64,000 nucleotides of DNA from Aeromonas rivipollensis (GCF_037811135.1 NZ_CP149130.1:926501-990500); one strand, 5' to 3'. Counted from the first letter of the stretch, positions 18,020 to 28,803 are shown. Numbers and translations are program-made. The notes: a model not told the origin generated them from the sequence alone.

Positions 18020-21000
18020 TTAGCCTATGGTCATCAGGCTGGCGTTGCCACCGGCGGCGGCGGTGTTGACCGAGAGGGCGTGCTCGATCAGCAGGCGCTC
18101 CAGGGGGATGTCAGTCTCGCCACGGTGCAGGCCGTGCACACCGACGATGGCGCCAGCACGGGCGGCGGCAAGTTTGGCCACTTCCCGCAGCTGATCCGAG
18201 TCGCCGTGGTGCAGCAGGGCATCGAAGCCGATGTCGCTGTTGGCCCAGTCTGCCACCAGCTGGATACGCCCTTGTACCTCGCTGGGCAGGCTGCTCAGCA
18301 GGGTGCGGTTCTGGGCATTGTCCTGCCACAGCACCTCTGTCCCGACGGCCAGACAGGCCGCCAGCTGGGCCAGCAGATCTGTTTTGGCTTCTTGATCGTC
18401 GGCGGCCAGACAGAGCACCCGCTCCCGGGGCAGCAGGCTGTAGCTGTTGCGCTCGCCGGTGGGGCCGACCAGCAGCTGGGTCAGGCCGCTCAGCGCCAGC
18501 TCGCCGTAGCGATCGCACAGGGTCACCAGTGCCGGGGCCTGCTTGCTCGCCCAGCCGCGCAAGGCCAGCAGTGCCGGTTTGGCGGCTTCGGCTTGCGAGG
18601 TTGACCCCTGCTCCTGGCGAAGCTGGCTGGTCACCGCCTCCTGAGGACGAGCCCCGAGCAGACGGTACATGTAGAGCGGACCACCCGCCTTGGGACCTGT
18701 GCCGGAGAGACCTTCGCCGCCGAACGGCTGCACCCCGACCACGGCGCCCACTATGTTGCGGTTGACGTAGAGGTTGCCGACCTTGGCGGTGTTGACCACC
18801 TGGGCTATGGTCTCGTCGATGCGGGTATGGACCCCCAGGGTCAGGCCGTAGCCGCTGTCGTTGATCTGCGCGAGCAGCTCGCCGAGCTTGGCGCGGGGGT
18901 AGCGCACCAGGTGCAGCACCGGGCCGAACACCTCCGGGCCCAGCTCATCCAGGCTGTCGAGTTCGATCAGGGTCGGCAGCACGAAGGTGCCGCGGTTGCA
19001 GGCGCCCTCCTGCGTGCGGGCAATCTGGTGCACCCGACGACCCTTGTCTCCCATCGCCTTGATATGGCGCTCTATGTTGGCCTTGGCCTCGGCGTCGATG
19101 ACAGGGCCTATGTCGGTGGAGAGGTGCTCGGGGCTGCCGACCTTGTACTCGGCCATGGCCCCCTTGAGCATGCGGATCACCCGCTCGGCCACATCGTCCT
19201 GCACGCACAGCACCCGCAGGGCGGAGCAGCGCTGACCGGCGCTGTCGAATGCCGAGGAGATGACGTCCATCACCACCTGTTCGGTCAGGGCGGAGGAGTC
19301 GACGATCATGGCGTTCTGGCCGCCGGTCTCGGCGATGAGCGGTATGGTGCGGCCCTGGGCGTCGAGGCGACCGGCCAGGTTGCGGGAGATGATGCCCGCC
19401 ACCTCGGTGGAGCCGGTGAACATGACGCCACGGACCCGCTCGTCGCTGATCAGCGCCGCGCCCACTGTTTCACCGCGGCCCGGCAGCAGTTGCACCGCAC
19501 CGGCGGGGACGCCGGCCTCACGCAGGATGCGCACCGCCTGGGCGGCGATGAGCGGGGTCTGCTCCGCCGGTTTCGCCAGCACAGTGTTGCCGGCGGCCAG
19601 GGCCGCGCAGACCTGGCCGCTGAAGATGGCCAGCGGGAAGTTCCAGGGGCTGATGCAGACCACGGGGCCGAGCGGTCTGTGGCTCTCGTTGGCGAAGTGG
19701 TTGCGCGCCTGGGCGGCGTAGTAGCGCAGGAAGTCCACCGCCTCGCGCACCTCGGCGATGGCGTTGGCGAAGGTCTTGCCGGATTCGCGCACCAGCAGGC
19801 CCATCAGGGGTTGCAGCTCGGATTCCATCAGATCGGCGGCGCGCTCCAGCACGGCGGCCCGTTCGGCCGGCGGGGTCGATTGCCAGATCTGGCCGCTGGA
19901 GAGAGCACAGGCGAGGGCCTTGTCCACCAGCTCTACCGTGGCTTCGCTCACCTGACCGACGACGTCGCGGTGATCCGCCGGGTTGACGACGTGCTGGAAC
20001 TGGGTCGGCGCCTCGGTGTCGCAGCCCAGCATGGGCAGGGCCTGATAGGCGGTGTTGGTGCTGGCGAGCAGGGCGGCTGACAGCGACCCCAGACGGTGCT
20101 CGTTCGCGAGATCCAGGCCGGCGGAGTTCGGGCGGGCTTCGCCGTACAGCTCACGGGGCAGGGGGATGCGCGGGTGGGGCAGACCCAGGCTGCCTTCACG
20201 GGCGGCCATCTGCTCGATCTGCTGTACCGGATCCTGCACCAGATCCTGCAGGGAGATGCTGTTGTCCGCGATGCGGTTGACGAAGGAGGTGTTGGCCCCG
20301 TTCTCCAGCAGGCGGCGCACTAGGTAGGCGAGCAGGGTCTCGTGGCTGCCGACCGGCGCATAGATGCGGCAGGGGCGACCCAGCTTGCCGTCGGCGACCT
20401 TGCCGACCACCTGTTCGTAGAGCGGCTCACCCATGCCGTGCAGGCACTGGAACTCGTACTGGCCCGGGTAGTAGTTCTGCCCCGCCAGCTGGTAGATGGC
20501 CGACAGGGAATGGGCGTTGTGGGTGGCGAACTGGGGATAGATGGACTCGGGCACCGCCAGCAGCTTGCGGGCGCAGGCCAGATAGGAGACATCAGTGTAG
20601 GGCTTGCGGGTATAGACGGGGTAACCCTCCAGGCCATCCTGCTGGGCGCGCTTGATCTCGCTGTCCCAGTAGGCGCCCTTCACCAGCCGGATCATCAGGC
20701 GGTGACGGCTGCGCTTGGCGAGATCGATGACGTAGTCGATCACATAGGGGCAGCGCTTCTGATAGGCCTGGATGACGAAGCCGATGCCGTTCCAGTCCGC
20801 GAGAGACGGGTCGAAGCAGAGCTTCTCCAGCAGGTCGAGGGAGATCTCCAGCCGATCGGCCTCCTCGGCGTCGATGTTGATGCCGATGTCGTACTGCCTG
20901 GCGAGCAGGGTCAGGCCCAGCAGGGTGGGGTAGAGCTCTTCCATGACGCGATCGTACTGGGCGCGGCTGTAGCGCGGGTGCAGGGCGGAGAGCTTGATGG

Positions 21001-21973
21001 AGATGCCCGGGCCCTCATAGATGCCACGGCCGTGGGAGGCCTTGCCGATGGCGTGGATGGCCTGCTCGTAGGAGGCGAGATAGCGCTTGGCATCCTCCTC
21101 GGTGAGGGCCGCTTCCCCCAGCATGTCGTAGGAGTAGCGGAAGCCCCTGTTTTCCATGTTGCCCGCATTTGCCAGCGCCTCGGCGATGGTCTCGCCGGTG
21201 ACGAACTGCTCCCCCATCAGGCGCATCGCCATGTCCACACTCTTGCGGATCAGCGGCTCGCCGCCCTTGCCGATCAGCCCCTTGAGGGAGCTGTTGAGGC
21301 CAGCCTCGTTGTGGGTGGCCACCAGTTTGCCGGTGATGAGCAGGCCCCAGGAGGCGGCGTTGACGAACAGGGAGGCGCTCTGGCCCAGGTGCTGGCTCCA
21401 GTTGCCACCGCTTATCTTGTCGCGGATCAGGGCATCGCGGGTCGCCTTGTCGGGGATGCGCAGCAGCGCCTCCGCCAGACACATCAGGGCCACCCCTTCC
21501 TGGGAGGAGAGGGAGAACTCCTGCAGCAGACCCTGCACCAGGCCCTGACGGCCGCTGGCGCTCTTCTGGTTGCGCAGCTTCTCGGCGATGCTTAAGGCGA
21601 GCTTCTGGGTCGCCTCGGCCTTCTCCTTGGGCAGGCGGGCCTGCTCCAGCAGCATGGGCACGGCCTCTGTCTCGGGGCGGCGATAGGCGGAGGTGATGGC
21701 GGCGCGCAGCACGGACTGCGGCAAGATGCTCTCGGCAAACTCGAGGAAGACCTGGATCCCCTGCTCGGTCAGGGTCTCGATGGCCTCTTCCCCGGCGGCA
21801 GCGGCCAAACCGGACTGCTCGGGTGGGGTCAGGCCCCGCTCCAGCTGCTCCAGATAGGTGAAGATCGCCTGCTTGATCAGCCAGTGGGGAGTGCGATCCA
21901 GGGTTTGGGCGGCCTGCTTGAGACGGTCGCGGGTCGCTTCATCGAGTTTAACGCCGAGGGTGGTAGTGGCCAT
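18020..21973 (-). CDS. putA: Trifunctional PutA: repressor, proline dehydrogenase and P5C dehydrogenase
   Basis: Oxidises proline to glutamate in two steps on one chain and represses its own genes when not membrane-bound. Residues 1-50 form a ribbon-helix-helix DNA-binding domain (TTTLGVKLDEATRDRLKQAA). The FAD proline dehydrogenase barrel follows (IKLSALHPRYSRAQYD, RLVKGAYWDSEIKRAQ, about 270-560). The aldehyde dehydrogenase has its catalytic cysteine at 916 (SAGQRCSALRVL). A C-terminal extension runs to 1317. The length matches enteric PutA. No putP transporter is beside it, unlike in E. coli. Confidence 0.97.
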   Translation of the reverse strand: MATTTLGVKLDEATRDRLKQAAQTLDRTPHWLIKQAIFTYLEQLERGLTPPEQSGLAAAAGEEAIETLTEQGIQVFLEFAESILPQSVLRAAITSAYRRPETEAVPMLLEQARLPKEKAEATQKLALSIAEKLRNQKSASGRQGLVQGLLQEFSLSSQEGVALMCLAEALLRIPDKATRDALIRDKISGGNWSQHLGQSASLFVNAASWGLLITGKLVATHNEAGLNSSLKGLIGKGGEPLIRKSVDMAMRLMGEQFVTGETIAEALANAGNMENRGFRYSYDMLGEAALTEEDAKRYLASYEQAIHAIGKASHGRGIYEGPGISIKLSALHPRYSRAQYDRVMEELYPTLLGLTLLARQYDIGINIDAEEADRLEISLDLLEKLCFDPSLADWNGIGFVIQAYQKRCPYVIDYVIDLAKRSRHRLMIRLVKGAYWDSEIKRAQQDGLEGYPVYTRKPYTDVSYLACARKLLAVPESIYPQFATHNAHSLSAIYQLAGQNYYPGQYEFQCLHGMGEPLYEQVVGKVADGKLGRPCRIYAPVGSHETLLAYLVRRLLENGANTSFVNRIADNSISLQDLVQDPVQQIEQMAAREGSLGLPHPRIPLPRELYGEARPNSAGLDLANEHRLGSLSAALLASTNTAYQALPMLGCDTEAPTQFQHVVNPADHRDVVGQVSEATVELVDKALACALSSGQIWQSTPPAERAAVLERAADLMESELQPLMGLLVRESGKTFANAIAEVREAVDFLRYYAAQARNHFANESHRPLGPVVCISPWNFPLAIFSGQVCAALAAGNTVLAKPAEQTPLIAAQAVRILREAGVPAGAVQLLPGRGETVGAALISDERVRGVMFTGSTEVAGIISRNLAGRLDAQGRTIPLIAETGGQNAMIVDSSALTEQVVMDVISSAFDSAGQRCSALRVLCVQDDVAERVIRMLKGAMAEYKVGSPEHLSTDIGPVIDAEAKANIERHIKAMGDKGRRVHQIARTQEGACNRGTFVLPTLIELDSLDELGPEVFGPVLHLVRYPRAKLGELLAQINDSGYGLTLGVHTRIDETIAQVVNTAKVGNLYVNRNIVGAVVGVQPFGGEGLSGTGPKAGGPLYMYRLLGARPQEAVTSQLRQEQGSTSQAEAAKPALLALRGWASKQAPALVTLCDRYGELALSGLTQLLVGPTGERNSYSLLPRERVLCLAADDQEAKTDLLAQLAACLAVGTEVLWQDNAQNRTLLSSLPSEVQGRIQLVADWANSDIGFDALLHHGDSDQLREVAKLAAARAGAIVGVHGLHRGETDIPLERLLIEHALSVNTAAAGGNASLMTIG

Positions 21974-22044
21974 GGGACTTCCTGTGTCTAGAAGGTAACA
22001 ATATTACCGGACGGTTAAATTTTGCCGAGAATGGCGCAACCAGG

Positions 22045-22207
22045 TGCAACCTTCAAGCAAGAAATTTTAATGTCCTGGCTACATTGTTGAATTTTCCTAT
22101 GGCAAATGACTCGGTGGATTGATCCCGTAAATAGGACTCGATACAGCTTTTCACCGAAATATTAATGGGTTGTATACATGTTCTCGGGATGGGTAACGAG
22201 GTGCAAC
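22045..22207. promoter_or_regulatory. Probable putA control region with PutA-type operators
   Basis: The AT-rich gap of about 400 bp before the VOC gene has two exact copies of TGCAAC (22045-22050 and 22202-22207), the complement of GTTGCA, the hexamer reported as the target of the E. coli PutA ribbon-helix-helix domain. Near-matches include GTTGTA at 22069 plus 100 (22169-22174). The spacing across the putA promoter fits autorepression. No gene is supported inside the gap. Confidence 0.6.
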
Positions 22208-22381
22208 CCTCGGCGGGGTCGGGTTGCTCTTTTTTCATGAAATATCAGCCAGGTACTCATGGGGAAACGAGGGAAACCACCACTTAGGACTCACTGGTGT
22301 AGTGAACGACAGGGGTGGCGTTGGCTCTTCTATGCTGATAGCTGGCCTCGAAATCCGCTATCAATGACCAAGGAGCTCATC

Positions 22382-22819
22382 ATGGCGCGTGTCAGTACCT
22401 ATCTCAATTTTGCCCGGGAGACGGAGGCGGCCTTCCTCTTCTACCGCGAGGTGTTCGGCGGCGAGTTCAACGGCCCCATCCACAGATTCAAGGAGTCCCC
22501 CGGCTGCCCGGGTCAGCCGCCCCTGTCACAGGAAGATGGCGATCTGGTGATGCATGTGGAGCTGGCGATCCTGGGCGGCCACGTGCTGATGGGCACGGAC
22601 GCCCCCGCTAGCATGGGATTCACCCTGGTGCAGGGCAACAACAGCTACCTCAACCTGGAGCCGGACAGCCGGGCCGAGACCGACCGCCTGTTTGCGGCCC
22701 TGGGGGAGGGCGGCCAGGTGGAGATGCCGTTGCAGGAGATGTTCTGGGGTGACTATTTCGGCTCTCTGGTGGACAAGTTCGGCACCCGCTGGATGTTCAA
22801 CTGCCAGAGCAAGACATGA
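22382..22819 (+). CDS. VOC family protein (PhnB/glyoxalase-like)
   Basis: 145-residue vicinal-oxygen-chelate protein of the PhnB-like group: STYLNFARETEAAFLFYREV, FGGEF, MHVELAILGGHVLMGTDA and the ending FWGDYFGSLVDKFGTRWMFN. These proteins bind small molecules or catalyse metal-dependent reactions; no substrate can be named. AAGGAG six bases before the ATG at 22382 fixes the start, while the open frame upstream to 22259 lacks one. It is monocistronic and convergent with fumC. Confidence 0.88.
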   Translation: MARVSTYLNFARETEAAFLFYREVFGGEFNGPIHRFKESPGCPGQPPLSQEDGDLVMHVELAILGGHVLMGTDAPASMGFTLVQGNNSYLNLEPDSRAETDRLFAALGEGGQVEMPLQEMFWGDYFGSLVDKFGTRWMFNCQSKT

Positions 22820-22835
22820 TCTCGGGTTTGTCATG

Positions 22836-22861
22836 AAAAAGGGCGCTATGGCGCCCTTTTT
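22836..22861. terminator. Bidirectional terminator between the VOC gene and fumC
   Basis: AAAAGGGCGC pairs with GCGCCCTTTT around TATG. A-runs and T-runs flank it, so it can act on both strands. Confidence 0.9.
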
Positions 22862-22884
22862 GCCTATTTGTACGGCCAAAAGCC

Positions 22885-24276
<1,392 letters not shown>

Positions 24277-24374
24277 GGCCTTCTCCCATCGAAAAACAAG
24301 GAGCAAGGGATACCCCTTGCTCCCACAGCATGGCAAATCCCGTGATCGCTCACATAGGTTCGTCTGTCATGGTG

Positions 24375-25115
24375 TCAGTCGCGAGGCTGAAACGGCGTCA
24401 GCGCGGCCAATGGCCGGGCGTTCTCATACTCCTGGGTCGTCTCGCCGTGCTTGAAGATCTTGAAGCCTTCGCCGCGCACGCTCCAGTACTCGATGGTCTC
24501 GCCGCTGCTCTCGCCGCTGATCTGCAACAGGCTGGCCTCGCGCAGGGCCACCACTGATTCGCTCGGGTTGATGGCGCAGAACTCGGCGAGCCGCTCGTCC
24601 CGGGTCTCCCCCATGTGGCCGCTGATGCTGGCATCCAGATAGTGGGGATTGATCTGCAGCGGGAACAGGCCCAGGGCCGGCAGCACGGCGGCGCTGCACA
24701 CTGGCATGTCGTTGGTGGTGCGGATGCTCGGGGTCGCCACGTTGCAACCGGCGCTCCAGCCCACATAAGGCACGCCCCGTTCACGCACGGCGCGCTGTAT
24801 GGGCACGATGAGGCCGTATTCGTGCAGCAGCTGGTTCAGGCGCCAGGTGTTGCCGCCGCTGATGAAGATGGCGTCTGCCTGGTTGATGGCGTCCACCGGA
24901 TCGTCGAACTGGTGAATGCTGATGGCCTCCACCCCCAGGCTCTCGGTGAGATCCTGGGCACGGGCATCCCAGTCGCTGCGGATCACCGCATAGGGGATGA
25001 GCAGGATGCGCTTGACCTGTTTGCGGGCGAGCAGGGCCTGCACCCGGTCGCGGGCCCAGCCGAGCAGGCCCGGGTGTTCGGTGGTTTTGCCATTGCTGAG
25101 CAGAAGCAGTTCCAT
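24375..25115 (-). CDS. pepE: Dipeptidase E (PepE)
   Basis: Cytoplasmic serine peptidase of family S51 that cleaves Asp-X dipeptides. The nucleophile is Ser121 in VGWSAGCN, and His158 in INPHYLD fits the second triad member. MELLLLSNGKT at the N-terminus and FISGGNTWRLNQLL are typical. The length is 246 residues. GAGGAGA precedes the ATG at 25115; the frame is open further upstream but non-conserved. Confidence 0.94.
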   Translation of the reverse strand: MELLLLSNGKTTEHPGLLGWARDRVQALLARKQVKRILLIPYAVIRSDWDARAQDLTESLGVEAISIHQFDDPVDAINQADAIFISGGNTWRLNQLLHEYGLIVPIQRAVRERGVPYVGWSAGCNVATPSIRTTNDMPVCSAAVLPALGLFPLQINPHYLDASISGHMGETRDERLAEFCAINPSESVVALREASLLQISGESSGETIEYWSVRGEGFKIFKHGETTQEYENARPLAALTPFQPRD

Positions 25116-25251
25116 GATGTCTCCTCGAATTAATGCGCAGGACCTCGGTCTGTCCTGATAAAGGGAAGGGGCTACTCTACCCCCAAGGCGGCGCCAAGTG
25201 TGTGATCTCGCCGCGTTTTGTGTCCCGGGGTCTGCCCATGGTGTGAGCCAT

Positions 25252-25863
25252 TCAGGGCTGCCCATTGACAGCCGCATAGCGCAGCATCAGCTCGGCCAGG
25301 GAGTCGACCTCGAGCCGCCTCATCAGGCTGGCGCGGCACACCTCGACGGTGCGCACCGAGATGCAGAGATCCTGCGCTATCTGCTGGTTCTTGTGGCCTT
25401 GGGCGATGAGCTGCAACAGCTGGTGCTCGCGGGGGGTGAGCCGCTCGAAAGCGTGCTGATGGGCAAGCCGCGCCGCCGCGGTCAGGGTTGCCTGCTCGGC
25501 CCGCGCTATGGCGGCGAGCAGGGGGGCCAGTTGCACCGGCTTTTGCAAGAAATCCACCGCCCCCTGCTTGAGGGACTCCACCGCCAGGGGCACCTCGCCG
25601 TGACCGGTGAGAAACAGTATGGCGATGGGGCTCTGGGCAGCCTTCAGCCGCTGCTGCACCTCGGGGCCCGACAGCCCCGGCATGCGGCAATCCAGGATGA
25701 GGCAGGCGGGCAGGCGCAGATCGACCTCTTCCAGGAAGCGCTCGCCGTCGGCAAAGCAGCGCAGCTGCCGCTCGTCGCAGCTCTCCAGCATGAAGCGCAG
25801 GGAGTCGAGCACGGCCTGATCGTCATCGACCAGGTAGAGGGGAGGGCGGTCACTGGACTGCAT
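25252..25863 (-). CDS. ttrR: Tetrathionate response regulator TtrR
   Basis: FixJ/NarL-type response regulator. The receiver domain has YLVDDDQAVLDSLRFML and the acceptor aspartate in CLILDCRMPGLSGPE. The LuxR-type helix-turn-helix follows (LTPREHQLLQLIAQGHKNQQ, RTVEVCRASLMRRLEV). The ATG lies one base after the ttrS stop, and GGAG sits inside the end of ttrS, so the two are co-translated. With TtrS it should activate the divergent ttrBCA genes when tetrathionate is present. The assignment rests on the locus as well as the domains. Confidence 0.9.
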   Translation of the reverse strand: MQSSDRPPLYLVDDDQAVLDSLRFMLESCDERQLRCFADGERFLEEVDLRLPACLILDCRMPGLSGPEVQQRLKAAQSPIAILFLTGHGEVPLAVESLKQGAVDFLQKPVQLAPLLAAIARAEQATLTAAARLAHQHAFERLTPREHQLLQLIAQGHKNQQIAQDLCISVRTVEVCRASLMRRLEVDSLAELMLRYAAVNGQP

Positions 25864-25864
25864 G

Positions 25865-27751
25865 TCAGCTCCTTGGATTGAAATCGGAAACGGCCTCAAG
25901 CCCTTGCTGAGGGGCGGGCAGGGTCACCCGGGCCAGGCAGCCATGGGGGCTCAGGTTGCTCAAGGCGAGCTGGCCGCGATGAGACTCGACCACGTCCCGG
26001 CAGATGGCGAGCCCCAGCCCCATGCCATCGTCCTTGTCGCTGTGAAACGCCTGCTGCAGCCAGGCCTGTGGCATCCTCAGGCCGGGGCCGTTGTCGCGGA
26101 TCTCCAGGATCAATAGCGCCGCCTCGAAGCAGACAAGCAGCTCGACCCGGCCCGGCTCAGCCCTTTGCGCCGCAGGGCCGCCCGTTCGGGCCGCGCTCTC
26201 GGCGCCATTCTTGATGAGGTTCATCAGCAACTGCTCCACCCCGGTGCCATCCAGGGGGAGCAGGCGCGGCTGCCCCTGCCAGCGCAGTGTGAAGGTGACG
26301 CCGAGGGGGGCAAGCATCTGACCGAGCAGGGGTTGCAGGCCCTCCACCAGGGCGACCAGATCCGTGGGCTCGGCTTGGCGGGGGCGCTTTTGCAGCCGGG
26401 CTCTCAGCCGGTTGACTGTCTGGGTGATGCGCTGGACCTGCAGGCCAATCTGCTCCAGGGCCTGGCGCAGGGGTTCCTGTGATGCGGCCGTGGCCGGATC
26501 CTGCCCCTGCCTCGCGAGGCGCAGCAGGGCACCCTGGCTGTAGTTGGCGATGGCGGTGAGGGGCTGGTTGATCTCGTGGGCCACGTTGGCGCCGAGTTCG
26601 CCGAGCTCGGCGAGGCGTCTGGCCTGCTCGAGCTGGCGTCCCTTCTCCTCGAGTTGCTGGCGGGTGGCGATCAGTCGGCGCTGGCTGCGGTTGAACAGGT
26701 ATTGCAGCAGCAGGTGGTGGCCGCCGAGCAGCAGCACCAGCGCCAGGGCGCCCCAGCCCCACTGCTGATGCTGGCGCAGCCAGTGCCAGGCCGATTGCCA
26801 CCAGGGGCCCTGCAGGGGGTGGCGATCCAGCGCCTTGAGCAGGCGGTCGATGCCAAGCTGGCTGGTGGGCACTGTCCAGCCCGCCGAATCGGCGGCCATG
26901 GCCGCCTCGCTGTCTGCTGGCAGGTCGAACAGGGCTCGCGTCACCGCCAGAGCAAGCGCAGGGGAGGCCTGCTCCGTCTGGGCGAAGGCCCAGTTCGGGT
27001 AGAGCCGGGTCGAGCTCTGGCAGCCAAAGCCCGCCGGCGCCTGGTTGTCCAGCACCCGAAAATCCGAGTCGGCGACCTTGCCCTCCCGCACCATGCGCTC
27101 CAGCTGGCAGACCGGCACTATGGCGGCGGCCACCTCTTCCGCCGCCAGCTGCTCGATGAGCCTGTCCAGGGGGAAGCCGCTGAAGCGCACGGCGGAGAAG
27201 AAGCGCTCCAGCCTGACCCCCTGCTCGTCCGCCTCGAAGCGGTAGGCGAGGTAGCCACCAAAGGCGTTTTCCGACACGGCGGCGACCGGCTGCCCCTCGA
27301 GATCCTGCCAGTGCCGGTAGGGGGCATGGGCGCGCACCACCAGGGCGGCGCCTATGGCGAGGTTGTCACCCCCCGCCGGGCTCTTGAGGGTGGCGAGCCA
27401 GGCCAGCGGATACTGGCGCGCCAGGCTGACCGACTGGCCCGGGTTGGTGATGACAAAGTCGAGCCTGTTCTGTGCGACGGCCTCGGCCAGCCTGTCGAGC
27501 TCCAGGGGCACCAGCGCGAAGCGCCGCTCTGGCACCCGCTCGTCCAGCCAGCCCATCAGCGGCTGCCACTGGGTCTTCGCAAGCGCCAGGCCGCGGGTCG
27601 CCAGCACGCCTATTCGGACCGGCTCGCTCTGGACCTGCTCCGGTTCGGTCGATTGGGGTACAGGCCCGGCCAGGGCGGGGGCGACGCTGAGCCAGAGCAA
27701 CAGGGCCAGCAGGGACTTGCGGGCGAGCGACGAGGGGGCGTGACGGAACAG
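25865..27751 (-). CDS. ttrS: Tetrathionate sensor histidine kinase TtrS
   Basis: Membrane sensor kinase. A signal sequence (LARKSLLALLLWLSVAPALA) precedes a periplasmic PhnD-like binding domain (VRIGVLATRGLALAKTQWQP, DFVITNPGQSVSLARQYPLA). A membrane helix (WGWGALALVLLLGGHHLLL) leads to the kinase with phospho-acceptor His in GANVAHEINQPLTAIANYSQ and an ATPase ending GLGLAICRDVVESHRG. No ATG fits the signal peptide. A CTG at 27749-27751 is six bases after AAGGAG and gives a complete signal, so it is the preferred start; a TTG at 27700 has no ribosome-binding site. Confidence 0.9.
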   Translation of the reverse strand: MFRHAPSSLARKSLLALLLWLSVAPALAGPVPQSTEPEQVQSEPVRIGVLATRGLALAKTQWQPLMGWLDERVPERRFALVPLELDRLAEAVAQNRLDFVITNPGQSVSLARQYPLAWLATLKSPAGGDNLAIGAALVVRAHAPYRHWQDLEGQPVAAVSENAFGGYLAYRFEADEQGVRLERFFSAVRFSGFPLDRLIEQLAAEEVAAAIVPVCQLERMVREGKVADSDFRVLDNQAPAGFGCQSSTRLYPNWAFAQTEQASPALALAVTRALFDLPADSEAAMAADSAGWTVPTSQLGIDRLLKALDRHPLQGPWWQSAWHWLRQHQQWGWGALALVLLLGGHHLLLQYLFNRSQRRLIATRQQLEEKGRQLEQARRLAELGELGANVAHEINQPLTAIANYSQGALLRLARQGQDPATAASQEPLRQALEQIGLQVQRITQTVNRLRARLQKRPRQAEPTDLVALVEGLQPLLGQMLAPLGVTFTLRWQGQPRLLPLDGTGVEQLLMNLIKNGAESAARTGGPAAQRAEPGRVELLVCFEAALLILEIRDNGPGLRMPQAWLQQAFHSDKDDGMGLGLAICRDVVESHRGQLALSNLSPHGCLARVTLPAPQQGLEAVSDFNPRS

Positions 27752-27825
27752 GGCGCTCTCCTTGGGCGGCAGATGGGGGGGGAGGCCAGTCTATCACCGG
27801 GGCATCGCCCTGGGCCCGCCTAGGC

Positions 27826-27900
27826 GCGGTAATGGGGCGGCGAATGGGGCTTAGGTCACAGTTTGGCGGTTATGGGGCCGGTTTTATTGCGCTGGATCAA
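27826..27900 (+). promoter_or_regulatory. Probable ttrBCA control region
   Basis: Between ttrS and ttrB, ATGGGGC occurs three times in the same orientation (27832, 27844 and 27872). The outer two lie in 13-bp units GCGGTAATGGGGC and GCGGTTATGGGGC, 40 bp apart. Next comes TTGCGCTGGATCAA (27887-27900), an imperfect match to the FNR consensus TTGAT-N4-ATCAA with one good half. In Salmonella, ttr transcription needs Fnr and TtrR. The sites are inferred. Confidence 0.5.
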
Positions 27901-28008
27901 CCCGGCTCCCGGTATGTGGAAAACCACAATAGAGGCGACTTGCTGCGTTGCGGACAATCGGCTCACCCCCCTCTTGGGGGAAGCCAGCTCAGCAGAAGGA
28001 ATGAAGCC

Positions 28009-28803
28009 ATGGAGCTCAGCAAGCGCCGATTGTTATCCGGGATCGCCGCCCTCACCGCAGGGGCGGCCCTGATCCCCGTGACTCAGGCCCAAGTTCAGGC
28101 CCAGTCCGTCCCCGTTCCCCGCAATGGGCGGGCGGCCATCAGCCGGGGGGATGGCCGCAAGCGCTACGGCATGCTGATCGACCTGCGCCGCTGCGTCGGT
28201 TGTCAGGCCTGCACAGTGGCCTGCACCATCGAAAACCAGCCCCCTCTCGGCCAGTTTCGCACCACTGTAAGCCAGTACGAGGTGAGCGACCTGGCGGCAC
28301 TCGATGCCCCCGCCTCCCTCTTGATGTTGCCGAGGCTTTGCAACCACTGCGCCGAGCCTGCCTGCCTCGATGTCTGCCCCACCGGTGCCACCTTCCAGCG
28401 CGACGACGGCATAGTGGTGGTCAACAACGACTGGTGCGTCGGCTGCGGCTACTGCGTGCAGGCCTGCCCCTACGACGCCCGCTTCATCAACCACGAGACC
28501 AACACCGCCGACAAGTGCACCTTCTGCGCCCATCGGCTGGAGGCGGGGCTCTTGCCCGCCTGCGTGGAGAGCTGCGTCGGCGAGGCGCGCATCATAGGGG
28601 ACTTGAACGATCCCAAGAGCCAGATAAGCCGACTGCTGCGCGAACATGAGCCTGCCCTCAAGGTGCTCAAGCCCGAGGCCCATACTCAGCCGCGGGTCTT
28701 CTATCTCGGCATGGATGAGGCCTTCGTCAGCAAGATAGAAGGCCATCCGGCGCAGCGCACCCTGCTCGGCGACGACGGCAAGGAGATAGCCCATGACCAT
28801 TAA
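28009..28803 (+). CDS. ttrB: Tetrathionate reductase iron-sulfur subunit TtrB
   Basis: Electron-transfer subunit with four [4Fe-4S] clusters, expected on the periplasmic side. Cysteine groups are CVGCQACTVAC, CNHCAEPACLDVC, CVGCGYCVQAC and CTFC with CVESC. The N-terminus SKRRLLSGIAALTAGAAL is a Tat-type signal with a Lys-Arg pair. The ATG at 28009 is eight bases after AAGGA; the frame open to 27832 runs through the control region. It overlaps ttrC by 11 bp. The order ttrRS/ttrBCA is that of Salmonella. Confidence 0.94.
   Translation: MELSKRRLLSGIAALTAGAALIPVTQAQVQAQSVPVPRNGRAAISRGDGRKRYGMLIDLRRCVGCQACTVACTIENQPPLGQFRTTVSQYEVSDLAALDAPASLLMLPRLCNHCAEPACLDVCPTGATFQRDDGIVVVNNDWCVGCGYCVQACPYDARFINHETNTADKCTFCAHRLEAGLLPACVESCVGEARIIGDLNDPKSQISRLLREHEPALKVLKPEAHTQPRVFYLGMDEAFVSKIEGHPAQRTLLGDDGKEIAHDH

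Noticed and set aside
22053..22238. A 61-codon minus-strand frame in the putA upstream gap
   Set aside because: No ribosome-binding site, no family, and it lies over the probable putA operators.
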